NCBI GenBank assembly: GCA_029262065.1
Contig: JAJDAC010000021.1
Location: forward strand, 37,728 to 101,727
Origin: Candidatus Krumholzibacteriota bacterium
GTDB lineage: Bacteria; Krumholzibacteriota; Krumholzibacteriia; JAJRXK01
Direction of reading: 5' to 3'
Length of the DNA: 64,000 nt
The notes beneath the pieces are model-generated. The model was not told where the DNA came from. It did not search any database and saw nothing but the letters and a program-made list of their open reading frames with translations. How positions within the stretch are numbered: the first letter of the stretch is position 1; the number at the start of each line of letters is the position of its first letter. This document shows, in pieces, positions 9,095 to 17,711 of the stretch. The translations under genes were made by a program, and so were the position numbers.

Positions 9095-10140
9095 TGTCGG
9101 TCGACCAAATTGCCCGTGAAGTGGCGCAGGAAGTCGAGCGGCAGCGTTCGGCGGCGGTGGCGGCCGAACGGGTCCGAACCGATCCATCGACCGACAATCT
9201 GCGCGCCCTGATTTCGCGTTGGCGCGTGGTAGCTACTATCACGTTGGCCGGAAGCGCTCTGGCTACCGCATACGCATTCCTGACGCCCACGATCTATCGA
9301 GCTGAAGCGACTGTGCTGCCGTCGTCTGCAATTTCCTCGTCGTCCGGTCTGGCGCAGCTGGGCAACCTGGGTGACGCGGCCACGCAGCTGGGCCTCAACC
9401 TGGGGGGCAATGGCGCCGACCCATCGGCGCTCTTTCCGAAACTTCTGCGTAGCCGCGGTCTGGGGTTGGCCGTGTTGTCTCGCGAGTACACCGGCGAGGA
9501 CGGCCAGTCGCGTACCTTGTTCGAGGTGCTCGGAGTCGACGAGGCCGACGAGCGCCGCCGCCAGGAAAGAGCCCTTCGCCGGTTTCACTCGGGTGTGCTG
9601 CGCTATGGCCACGATCGCAAGAGCGGTGTGAGCTCCGTCGCGGTTGAAATGGAAGACCCGGTCGTCGCGGCGGCCGTGGCCAATGACCTCATCGACGAAC
9701 TGGACCAGCGTAGCCGCGAGATCAAATTGGAACAGGCCCAGAACCAGGTCGATTTCGTTTCCGAGCGCGTGGCGGCAATTGCCGTGGACCTGGCCAAATC
9801 CGAAGAACGCCTGCGCGAGTTCCGGTCGGCCAACCGGCAAACCGGTGGGTCGCCCACGCTGATGTTGGAAGAGGCGCGTCACATGCGCGACGTGGAACTG
9901 AATCAGCAGTTGTTCATTACGCTGAAAGCTCAGCAGGAGATCGCCCTGATCGAAGAAGGGCGAAACACGCCACTCATCGCGGTCATCGATCGTGCCGTAG
10001 TGCCGGTGCGCAGGCATGCACCCGACCGTGCGGGAATCATGCTCAGCGGCTTCTTCCTGTCCCTGATTCTGGGCGCGGCGGCAGCGGTGGTGTTGCACCA
10101 GTGGACGACGGTCCGACGCGCCTGGGCGGGGAGCGCTTGA
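9094..10140 (+). CDS. Wzz-like polysaccharide chain-length determinant / co-polymerase
   Basis: A 348-residue protein with two terminal membrane segments (VVATITLAGSALATAYAFL near residue 50 and IMLSGFFLSLILGAAAAVVL near residue 315) flanking a periplasmic domain with a long coiled-coil region. The pattern 'PTIYRAEATVLP' and the pre-TM2 'VIDRAVVPVRRHAPDR' (a Pro-rich segment) fit the Wzz family. It sets polymer chain length together with Wzy. No C-terminal tyrosine-kinase domain is present. The start overlaps the stop of the export protein by one base (TGATG). Confidence 0.85.
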   Translation: MSVDQIAREVAQEVERQRSAAVAAERVRTDPSTDNLRALISRWRVVATITLAGSALATAYAFLTPTIYRAEATVLPSSAISSSSGLAQLGNLGDAATQLGLNLGGNGADPSALFPKLLRSRGLGLAVLSREYTGEDGQSRTLFEVLGVDEADERRRQERALRRFHSGVLRYGHDRKSGVSSVAVEMEDPVVAAAVANDLIDELDQRSREIKLEQAQNQVDFVSERVAAIAVDLAKSEERLREFRSANRQTGGSPTLMLEEARHMRDVELNQQLFITLKAQQEIALIEEGRNTPLIAVIDRAVVPVRRHAPDRAGIMLSGFFLSLILGAAAAVVLHQWTTVRRAWAGSA

Positions 10141-10141
10141 A

Positions 10142-11479
10142 TTGCCCACTGACACGGAAACCCATGCGTACCGGTCCCGGTTCTCGCTTTCGGTTTTCAC
10201 GGCAATCCAGATAGTTCTTTCCTTCTCCATCCAGTGGTACGCAGCCTACCGGTTGGGTGCGGGGCACCAGATCGACGCTCTCTACGCGGCCCTGACGCTA
10301 CCGCAGCTCATCTCGGCGTTCGCCTTCGATTCGTTGCGGGCCATTCTGGTGCCCTGGTGGGCCAGCCAACCGCGCGCCGAGCAAACCCGGTCGCAGTTCT
10401 CCCTGTTGATCACGGTGGGCGGGCTGGCGCTGGTTACCGCGGCGGTGGTGATTGCGATTGCTCCGCTGTCGCAGAAGGTCCTGGCTCCGGGTTTCGACGC
10501 GGCGACTTCGCGCCTCAGCGTGGACCTGCTGCGCATCGTCGGGTTGATCGTGCCCGGCGCCGCGCTGTTCGCGGTCCTGGCCGCCTACGATCAGGCCCGC
10601 GGTCGGTTCGCACGCGTGGCCTTGGCCAGCGTGGTGAGCACGGCCCTCGCGTTTGGTCTTCTGGTGTTTGGCCTGGAGCGTGGCGGAATCCATTTGGTGG
10701 CCTGGGCGCAGGTGGTTGCGCTGGGTGGTCCGGCGATTTTTCTGGTGTCGAGCGTGGCGCGCCCGTCGGCGTTTGACCCTGCGTTTGGCCGTGAGTTGTG
10801 GAGACGACTGCGCGTGGTCTACATGGGCACCGCGGTTGTCCGGTCGGGGTTCGTCGTCGACCGCTTGCTGGCGTCGTTTCTGGCTCCCGGCAGCATTACC
10901 CTGCTCGATCTGACCCAACGCATCCACGGCGCCATTGTGCGCACTCTGAATCAAGGTGTCGTGACGCCCGTCGTCCCGTCATTGGCGGTTTCCGCTCATC
11001 GGCCCGGGCGGGCGGAATTCCACCGAATGAGCCGCCGCACGCGAGATCGCATCCTGGTAATCAGCGCGATCGTCGTCCTTCTGATTCTGGTGGGCATCGG
11101 CGCCGGTCGGTTCTGGTCGAACGGATTCGGACCGGAAGAATCATTTGGTGCGTTTGACGCGCCTACTTTGCGGATGTTTTTTCAGCTGCTGGCTCTGGTG
11201 TCGGGTATCACGCTCTTCGGCGGCGCGGTCCACGCCTGGACCAGTACGTTCTACGCGGCCGACGACGCGATGAGCCCCACCAAGGCCGCGGTCATTGCAT
11301 TCGCAGTGGGTTTGGTATTCAAGTTGTTGGGATTCTGGTGGGGGGGCGTACTGGGGCTGGCCGCGTCCATTTCGGTGCAGTACGCGGTCCACTGGATTCT
11401 TCTCGAGCAGAGGGCCCGGGGCCAGCGCAGTCGCGATCACGAGCCCATCGTTCCCGTCGCTCCGACCGTGGCGCGGTGA
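10142..11479 (+). CDS. MurJ/MviN-like lipid-linked oligosaccharide flippase (Wzx role)
   Basis: A 445-residue polytopic protein with about twelve membrane helices and the MOP-superfamily pattern 'GAGHQIDALYAALTLPQ' near the N terminus, closest in look to MviN/MurJ proteins. In this operon it most likely flips the lipid-linked repeat unit, the job of Wzx. The start is TTG at 10142, one base after the preceding stop; GGGGAG lies 8 bases upstream and no in-frame ATG exists nearby. The next gene starts inside its stop codon (TGATG). Confidence 0.78.
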   Translation: MPTDTETHAYRSRFSLSVFTAIQIVLSFSIQWYAAYRLGAGHQIDALYAALTLPQLISAFAFDSLRAILVPWWASQPRAEQTRSQFSLLITVGGLALVTAAVVIAIAPLSQKVLAPGFDAATSRLSVDLLRIVGLIVPGAALFAVLAAYDQARGRFARVALASVVSTALAFGLLVFGLERGGIHLVAWAQVVALGGPAIFLVSSVARPSAFDPAFGRELWRRLRVVYMGTAVVRSGFVVDRLLASFLAPGSITLLDLTQRIHGAIVRTLNQGVVTPVVPSLAVSAHRPGRAEFHRMSRRTRDRILVISAIVVLLILVGIGAGRFWSNGFGPEESFGAFDAPTLRMFFQLLALVSGITLFGGAVHAWTSTFYAADDAMSPTKAAVIAFAVGLVFKLLGFWWGGVLGLAASISVQYAVHWILLEQRARGQRSRDHEPIVPVAPTVAR

Positions 11480-12447
11480 TGGCGGTGCGTGTGCTTTCGG
11501 TCATCCCGGGTGAGGACGGCGGTTCGTCCATGATCTTCGCGAAACGTCAGAGTTCGTGTCTGGCCGCGTTGGGACTGCACGTGACCGATTTCTATCTGAC
11601 CGCCCGAACCGAACCGATTTCGGTTTGGCGCGAAGTAAACCGTTTGCGCCGGACGCTGCGCGAAGTTCGGCCCGATCTTGTCCACGCACACTACGGGACG
11701 GTCACGGCATTGGTCTGCGTGATCGCTTCTTCGGTTCCGGTGGTGGTCACCTACCGCGGTAGCGATCTGAATCCATCGCCCGCGGTGGCGGCGTGGCGTA
11801 CCCTTCTGGGGCGATTGTTGTCGCAGCTGGCTGCATTGCGGGCGTGCGGCATCATCTGTGTCAGCGATCAGCTCAAGAGCCGGCTCTGGTGGCGACGCGA
11901 TCGCGCCGTGGTCATCCCCAGCGGTGTCGATCTCGATCATTTTTCGCCGCGGCCGCGGGCCGAGGCTCGGCAGCGGTTGGGCTGGGACGATCGGCCCGTG
12001 GTCATGTTCAATTGTGGGCTCGATCCCTGGGTCAAGCGTATCGAGATGGCCGAGGCATCGGTGGAGCTTGCCCGACGGGAGTTTCCGTCGTTGCGGTTCG
12101 AGGTGATGCGGGGCGACGTGGATCCCGCCCGCGTCCCGCTGCTCTTCAACGCGGCGGACTGTCTGCTCGTGACCAGTCGATTCGAGGGCTCACCCAACGT
12201 GGTCAAGGAAGCGCTGGCCTGCAATCTGCCCGTGGTGGCGGTGGACGTGGGCGACATACGGATTCGTATCGAGGGCGTCGACGGTTGTTTCGTGGTGCAG
12301 CCCGAACCCGCGGCGTTGGCCCAGGCACTGATGGGCGTGTTGCGGAAGGGCCAACGAATAGCTGGCCGTGAACGCGTACGCGAACTGGGACAGGACCACG
12401 TGGCCCAGAGGGTACGGGCGGTCTACGGTGCGGCGGTGATGCGCTGA
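11479..12447 (+). CDS. Glycosyltransferase family 4
   Basis: A 322-residue GT-B enzyme. The N-terminal domain has 'DLVHAHYGTVTAL' and 'VVVTYRGSDLNPSP'; the C-terminal donor domain has 'VIPSGVDLDHFSP' and the E-x7-E signature region 'RFEGSPNVVKEALACNLPVVA'. These are standard GT4 features. It probably builds the repeat unit on undecaprenyl diphosphate. It is coupled to genes on both sides by one-base stop/start overlaps. Confidence 0.88.
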   Translation: MAVRVLSVIPGEDGGSSMIFAKRQSSCLAALGLHVTDFYLTARTEPISVWREVNRLRRTLREVRPDLVHAHYGTVTALVCVIASSVPVVVTYRGSDLNPSPAVAAWRTLLGRLLSQLAALRACGIICVSDQLKSRLWWRRDRAVVIPSGVDLDHFSPRPRAEARQRLGWDDRPVVMFNCGLDPWVKRIEMAEASVELARREFPSLRFEVMRGDVDPARVPLLFNAADCLLVTSRFEGSPNVVKEALACNLPVVAVDVGDIRIRIEGVDGCFVVQPEPAALAQALMGVLRKGQRIAGRERVRELGQDHVAQRVRAVYGAAVMR

Positions 12448-13835
12448 TGGTCCATCTGCTCGTACTCGTGGGCGCCACGGTCCTGATTGGCCTGTTGGCG
12501 TGGGCGACGTGGAAGCGTACGCGTAGCCTGGCGTTCCTCATAGGGACGGGCGCGCTGTATCTGTGGTCACTGTACGGCGCATGGTTCATCGTCGGCGACG
12601 ATCACGTGGGTAACCTGGACGGCAGTTATCAGTATCTGTTCCAGAAGCTGTTTCCCGTGGCCGTTGACGCGATGTACCTGCAAGCGATTCTCCTATACAC
12701 GTTGTTTCTGGTGTCAGTCCAAACCGCGGTGTTGTTGACCGCCCGACGTGACGTGGCGCAAAGCCAGTTCGATCCCATTCGGGTCTCGCACACCATGCTC
12801 TGGATCATGGGTGCCGTGGCTCTGGGCGGTAGTTTCCTCATCGTTCGTGACAACCTGGTCGAGGCCGCGCTGTTCAACCGTAGTGGCTACGCGGTCACCG
12901 CGGCGGGCCACGAAGCCACGCCGTTGTTTGTGATTCATCAGGTGCTGAGTCGGTTCGCGATTATTCCCGCCGGCCTGGGGCTGGCCATCGTGGCCAGCGG
13001 GCCGGGGGGGCGCTGGTTGGTGGGAGGTCGCGGCCTCCGGGTCGTTACGGGCTATGTCGCGCTCTTGATGGCCACCTTTGCCTTCAGTCTGGCCATGGGC
13101 AACAAGAACGAGCTGCTGTTCGCCCTCATCTTTTCGTTGCTGTTCTACGTGGGAAATTCGCCGGCGCCGCGTGTAGGTCGCCTGGCCGTGATTGGGACCG
13201 TCGCGTTCCTGGGCGTGGCCTTGGTGGACTTCGTGCGCGCTTTACCGTTGCTCGATCTGGCTACCGGCTTCGATGCGGCCAAGGCATGGGCCGTGGTTTC
13301 GAACATCTGGACGAGCAACGAAGCCTTCGCGGCCCACATGTCCATGTACGGCGTGCTCCACGAGCACGTTCCGCTCACCTATGGCAGCAGCCTGGTGAGT
13401 TTGGCCGCGTCGGTCGTTCCTCGCGTATTGTGGGAAAGCCGTCCGGCCGAAATCTACTATCACTACGTGGCCAGCGTTGGCGCCGCCGAGGGGCAGGGCT
13501 ACACCATTCATCACGCCACGGCCTGGTATCTGAACTTCGGCGTGGCGGGCGTGGTCATGGGCGGCGCAATGTTGGGCCTGATCTGGAGTTGGTTGCGCGA
13601 GCGGCAACTCGTCAGCCGCGGAGGGTCTGGCCTGATACGGTGCGCCTGGACCGTGGGTTTCTTCGCGTTTACGGCGGGGCTGCCCAACTTCGTGCGTTCG
13701 GGACCCGAGGCCTACAAACCCATCGTCGTGTATTCAATTCTTTTTCCTGCGTTCATCGTGTGGGCTTCGGCCCTGGCGGTTCGTTTCGCCCGGGCCCTCG
13801 ATCGCGCCAGGACGGCGGAGGTGCTCGTCGAATGA
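12447..13835 (+). CDS. Wzy-like polysaccharide repeat-unit polymerase
   Basis: A 462-residue protein with about eleven membrane helices and little sequence identity to named families, which is normal for Wzy. Context supports the call: it lies between a repeat-unit glycosyltransferase and a methyltransferase in an operon that already has export, chain-length and flippase genes. The long loop around 'TYGSSLVSLAASVVPRVLW' and 'GQGYTIHHATAWYLNFG' resembles the O-antigen polymerase periplasmic loop. Start and stop overlap both neighbours. Confidence 0.68.
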   Translation: MVHLLVLVGATVLIGLLAWATWKRTRSLAFLIGTGALYLWSLYGAWFIVGDDHVGNLDGSYQYLFQKLFPVAVDAMYLQAILLYTLFLVSVQTAVLLTARRDVAQSQFDPIRVSHTMLWIMGAVALGGSFLIVRDNLVEAALFNRSGYAVTAAGHEATPLFVIHQVLSRFAIIPAGLGLAIVASGPGGRWLVGGRGLRVVTGYVALLMATFAFSLAMGNKNELLFALIFSLLFYVGNSPAPRVGRLAVIGTVAFLGVALVDFVRALPLLDLATGFDAAKAWAVVSNIWTSNEAFAAHMSMYGVLHEHVPLTYGSSLVSLAASVVPRVLWESRPAEIYYHYVASVGAAEGQGYTIHHATAWYLNFGVAGVVMGGAMLGLIWSWLRERQLVSRGGSGLIRCAWTVGFFAFTAGLPNFVRSGPEAYKPIVVYSILFPAFIVWASALAVRFARALDRARTAEVLVE

Positions 13836-14497
13836 GCGAAGTCGAACGCATCCACGAGCGGTACGAACGCCGCACCAAGGCCGGCGTTGGCGCGCGGGAA
13901 GTCGAAGCCTACGTCGCGCGCGTCAAGTCAGAGCGCCAGGCGTTGTACGCTCGAATACTACGGTCGGGTTGGCCTTCTCTGGATGACGTGTCCTTGCTGG
14001 AGATCGGCGCGGGCAGCGGCGACAACCTACGGTACTTTCGTGAACTGGGAATGGCGCCCGCCAACCTGGTGGCCAACGAGTTGTTACCCGAGCGAGTGGA
14101 GACCCTGCGATCGCGGTTTCCCGACGTGGAAGTTCACCCGGGTAACGCGTTGGAGTTGGACTTCGATGGACGCTTCGACGTGGTCTTCCAGTCCATGGTG
14201 TTCACGTCGATTCTTGACGCTCAATTTCGCAAGGATCTGGCGGCCGCGATCCTGCGCTGGTTGAAGCCCGGGGGTATTTGCCTGTGGTACGACTTCGTAT
14301 ATGACAATCCACGCAACCCGGATGTGCGCGGAATCCCCACGCGCGAGCTGACCACGCTGTTCTCCGATGCGTCTTCGATCGAGACGCACAAGGTGACGTT
14401 GGCGCCGCCAATCGGTCGTCGGGTTCCGTGGTTGTATACACCGCTGAACGCCGTTCCCTGGCTCAGGACACACGTGGTGGCCGTAATTCGTCCCTGA
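13832..14497 (+). CDS. Class I SAM-dependent methyltransferase
   Basis: A 221-residue methyltransferase. Motif I is 'LLEIGAGSGDNLRYF' near residue 54, and 'FDVVFQSMVFTSI' and 'LKPGGICLWYDFVYDNPRNP' are the later motifs. The ATG overlaps the stop of the polymerase gene (ATGA). It closes the operon and probably methylates a sugar or terminates the polymer, though sequence alone does not name the acceptor. The next gene is convergent 45 bases away. Confidence 0.85.
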   Translation: MSEVERIHERYERRTKAGVGAREVEAYVARVKSERQALYARILRSGWPSLDDVSLLEIGAGSGDNLRYFRELGMAPANLVANELLPERVETLRSRFPDVEVHPGNALELDFDGRFDVVFQSMVFTSILDAQFRKDLAAAILRWLKPGGICLWYDFVYDNPRNPDVRGIPTRELTTLFSDASSIETHKVTLAPPIGRRVPWLYTPLNAVPWLRTHVVAVIRP

Positions 14498-14542
14498 ACG
14501 TTGCCAAGCGGGGTCAGAGATTCCGGTCCGGTTCGAGGCGGG

Positions 14543-15598
14543 TCAGCGCGTCAATTCCGCGGCTGCGCCGGGGCCACGGCCGAGGGCATGGCCGAGCAGT
14601 CCGTTGAGGAATCCGACGCCGTAGGACACATGGAATGTAGCGATGGTCAGCGGCAGCAGGGGCAGGAGAGTCCATCCCTTACGCGCGGCGATCCCCACGG
14701 ATCCCGCCAACACGAAGGTGGCGTAGATCGCCAGAAGCCCCACCAGAAGAAGTCTTCCGAGTTGCGAGAACGTCGCCGCCACGGCGAGCAACGCCAGCGT
14801 GGCCACGAATGCGCTGGGCACGAGGTGTCGTACCGAGGCAGGGATCCGATGTTTCCGGATGACGGCTACCTTCCAGTACCCGTACTGGTAGTACTGGCGG
14901 GCGAGCGCCCGCAACGAGGCACGAGGTTGATACCACGACTGGATGGCGGGCGATTGCCATATGCGATGGCCAGCGCGGCGTATGCGTAGGTTGTGTTCAT
15001 CATCCTGGTTTCGCACCAGGTTCTCGTCAAACAGTCCTACTTCATCGAAGAGGTCGCGTCGCCAGCATCCGTAGGTGACCGTGTCCACTTCACCCTCGTA
15101 GTCGGGGAAATGGAATTGGGCACCGCCCACCGCGAAACGGGATCCATAGGCCGCGGCAATGGTCCGACCCATGCGACCTTCGGCCACCGTGCGGGCGGGG
15201 CCGCCCACATTGGCGGCGCCGGTCGTTTCGAGAGTTTCGACGCATCGCTCCACGTAGTCGTCGGCGTAGCGGGTGTGCACGTCCATGCGCACGATGGTGG
15301 CGCCGCGCGCGACCTCGATCGCTCGGTTCATACCGCAGCTGACGATCTTCCGGGGATTGTCGATCACGCGGACGTTGGGGTATTCCTGGCTCCAGCCGTC
15401 CAGGATCTCCCGCGTTCCGTCGTCGCTTGCTCCGTCCACGATCAGCAGTTCGATTCCGCCTTCGGGCGGACGCTGGGCCAGCAAATCCCGCATGAACGCG
15501 TCGATCGTCGTACGCTCGTTGCGGCAGGGGACGATGACCGAAACGGCGGGGCCGATGGTCGCGCGGTGCATGCTCGTGGTCTGCGGCTGCGTTTGCAT
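14543..15598 (-). CDS. ExoA-like family 2 glycosyltransferase
   Basis: A 351-residue GT2 with 'VSVIVPCRNERTTIDAF', 'LLIVDGASDDGTREIL' and 'IVRMDVHTRY' (donor and metal site), and 'NQDDEHNLRIRRAGHRIW' for the base motif. Three C-terminal hydrophobic helices anchor it in the inner membrane, as in the succinoglycan glucosyltransferase ExoA. Third gene of a minus-strand operon after the aminotransferase and the phosphoglycosyl transferase; the gap from the latter is only 5 bases. Confidence 0.86.
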   Translation of the reverse strand: MQTQPQTTSMHRATIGPAVSVIVPCRNERTTIDAFMRDLLAQRPPEGGIELLIVDGASDDGTREILDGWSQEYPNVRVIDNPRKIVSCGMNRAIEVARGATIVRMDVHTRYADDYVERCVETLETTGAANVGGPARTVAEGRMGRTIAAAYGSRFAVGGAQFHFPDYEGEVDTVTYGCWRRDLFDEVGLFDENLVRNQDDEHNLRIRRAGHRIWQSPAIQSWYQPRASLRALARQYYQYGYWKVAVIRKHRIPASVRHLVPSAFVATLALLAVAATFSQLGRLLLVGLLAIYATFVLAGSVGIAARKGWTLLPLLPLTIATFHVSYGVGFLNGLLGHALGRGPGAAAELTR

Positions 15599-15603
15599 AC
15601 GGG

Positions 15604-16197
15604 TCAGATCTTCAGAACCGCTTTGCGCACCGTCTCGGCGATCACGCCCATATCGCGCCAGCCGCTACGATGCTCCAGGTACTCGGCGTTGATAGCCAGT
15701 TTCTGGGGCAGGATCTCCTCCACGTAGAAGCGCTCGGGATCTTCCACCGTTTGCAGCATGGCGCTCTCGTTGCGGAACTGGATACTCGCGGGGTCGGTAA
15801 TTCCCGGTGGCACCAGAAGCACCGCTCGTTGCACTTCGTCGTACAAGCGAACGTATTCGGGCACCTCGGGCCGGGGGCCCACGAATTTCATGTCGCCGCG
15901 CAGCACGTTCCAGAGCTGGGGCAACTCATCGAGTTTGAACTTTCGCAGGGCGACTCCCACCCACGTCACGCGGGCGTCGGCGCCAATGGTCAGCGGTCCG
16001 CCGACTTCGCGGGCGTTACAGACCATCGTGCGAAATTTGATGATATTAAAGGACTTACCACCGCGACCCACTCGTTCCTGGCGGAAGAGTATGGGACCCG
16101 AAGACGTCAGCGCGATCGCGACGGCGCAAAGCAAGAGTACGGGTGATGCTACCGCCAAACCCGTGGCGGCAAAAAGCACCTCTCCCCACCGGTGCAT
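15604..16197 (-). CDS. Small monotopic phosphoglycosyl transferase (initiating sugar transferase)
   Basis: A 197-residue enzyme of the bacterial sugar-transferase family. It has a single N-terminal membrane helix (EVLFAATGLAVASPVLLLCAVAIAL), 'LFRQERVGRGGKSFNIIKFRTM' split features, and 'LDELPQLWNVLRGDMKFVGP' with the catalytic Asp-Glu pair, then 'RPEVPEYV'. The short length equals the PglC-type catalytic core without the four-helix N terminus of WbaP. It puts the first sugar phosphate on undecaprenyl phosphate. The start at 16197 is firm: AAGGAGGT lies 6 bases upstream. It follows the aminotransferase by 83 bases. Confidence 0.9.
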   Translation of the reverse strand: MHRWGEVLFAATGLAVASPVLLLCAVAIALTSSGPILFRQERVGRGGKSFNIIKFRTMVCNAREVGGPLTIGADARVTWVGVALRKFKLDELPQLWNVLRGDMKFVGPRPEVPEYVRLYDEVQRAVLLVPPGITDPASIQFRNESAMLQTVEDPERFYVEEILPQKLAINAEYLEHRSGWRDMGVIAETVRKAVLKI

Positions 16198-16280
16198 CCT
16201 GGACCTCCTTGTCCGCGGCGCGTGGGAGCGACACACCGACATGACTGCTCGCGACTGCAAGCAAGTCCTCGGCCGAAGTG

Positions 16281-17483
16281 TTACTGCCTCGCTACCTTCG
16301 TTGCGCGCTTCCTTGCACGCTCGAGAGCCGCGGGAATCGCGTCGATTACCCGTTTCATCTGGTTGTCGGTCATCGCGGGGAAGATCGGCAGACTCACTTC
16401 GGCTTCGAAGCACCGAAGTGCCACCGGGAAGTCTTCCGGTTGCAGCCCGTACCGATCGCGGTAGTACGGCTGCAGATGCAGGGGAATGAAATGCACGCTG
16501 GTGGAAACACCGGCTTCCGAGAGCTCCTCTATGAAGGCATCGCGGACCTGCCTTCCTCCATCGACCCGTAGGGGATACAGGTGCCAGGAGTGCAGATCGC
16601 CGGTGGCGGCGTCGACGGGCAGGGTAACGCCGTCGAGCGCCGAGAGACCGTCGTTGTACGTGCGGGCAATGCGGGCGCGCGCGTCACGGAATTTGTCCAG
16701 TCGCCGCAATTGGCTGAGCCCCAGCGCGGCCGCGATGTCACCGAGGTTGTACTTGAACCCAGGCGCCACCACTTCGTAGTACCACGAAGGCGCGCTGTCC
16801 CGGTAGCGGTCGAATACGTCCTTGCTGATGCCGTGCAGTCGCATCGTCCGCATTCGCTTGGCCAGCTCCTTGTCGGCGGTAACGGCCATTCCGCCCTCGC
16901 CGGTGCACAGTGTCTTGGTGGCGTAGAAGCTGAATACGGATATGTCGCCCCATTGACCCACGGGCTTGCCATCTACCCGCGTCGGCAGAGCGTGGGCCGC
17001 GTCGTCAACGATGCGAAGGCCAAACTCCCGGCCCAGTTCCTCAAAGCCGGCCATATCGCACGCCAGGCCGGCGTAGTGCACGGGCATGACGGCTTTCACT
17101 GAGCCGCGTTGCTCGGACGTCATGGTCTTGAGCGCGGCGCGCACATCCGAGGGTTGCAGGTTGAACGTAGCCTCGTCGACATCCACGAATACCGGGTCAG
17201 CGCCGAGGTAACGAATGACCTCGGCGGTGGCTGTGAACGTGTAGGGGGTGGTAAGAACCCGATCGCCTGGACCCAGGCCGATGGCCTCCAGGGCCAGGTG
17301 GAGGCCCGCGGTGGCCGAGTTGACGGCCACGCACTCGAGCTGGCCGCCTAGCGCCCGGCCGAACTCGGTTTCGAACTCGCGGCATTTCGGGCCGGTGGTC
17401 ACCCAGCCTCCGCGCACGACCTCCACGACGCCCGGAATGTCTTCCTCGTCGACCGAAGGTACATGAAATGGAATGGGTTCCAT
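16281..17483 (-). CDS. DegT/DnrJ/EryC1-family PLP-dependent sugar aminotransferase
   Basis: A 400-residue nucleotide-sugar aminotransferase. 'FVDVDEATFNLQP', 'VMPVHYAGLACDM' and 'IVDDAAHALP' match the family, and the PLP-binding lysine is K190 in 'FYATKTLCTGEGG'. It most likely aminates the 4-keto sugar made by the CapD-like dehydratase encoded divergently at 17712, a pairing typical of bacillosamine-type pathways. AGGAGA precedes the ATG. First gene of the minus-strand operon reading into the phosphoglycosyl transferase. Confidence 0.9.
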   Translation of the reverse strand: MEPIPFHVPSVDEEDIPGVVEVVRGGWVTTGPKCREFETEFGRALGGQLECVAVNSATAGLHLALEAIGLGPGDRVLTTPYTFTATAEVIRYLGADPVFVDVDEATFNLQPSDVRAALKTMTSEQRGSVKAVMPVHYAGLACDMAGFEELGREFGLRIVDDAAHALPTRVDGKPVGQWGDISVFSFYATKTLCTGEGGMAVTADKELAKRMRTMRLHGISKDVFDRYRDSAPSWYYEVVAPGFKYNLGDIAAALGLSQLRRLDKFRDARARIARTYNDGLSALDGVTLPVDAATGDLHSWHLYPLRVDGGRQVRDAFIEELSEAGVSTSVHFIPLHLQPYYRDRYGLQPEDFPVALRCFEAEVSLPIFPAMTDNQMKRVIDAIPAALERARKRATKVARQ

Positions 17484-17711
17484 GATTCTCCTGGCCCGGA
17501 ACTGGTGCGTGGGGAGGGCCTAGGCGGACGCTATCCCCGCCTTGCCTCGCTGTCAACTCGTGTCCCAAGCCTCAAGCCCGCGGCCGATCGGCCGATAGAA
17601 GCAAGGCTGATGAGAACGATTGCGCCCGCGTGGTCGTGTTCTTGCTTTGTGCACGGACGCGGTCACGTGTCGAGGCTCCCAACTCATCCTGACCTGGGAG
17701 GAACGAGGCAC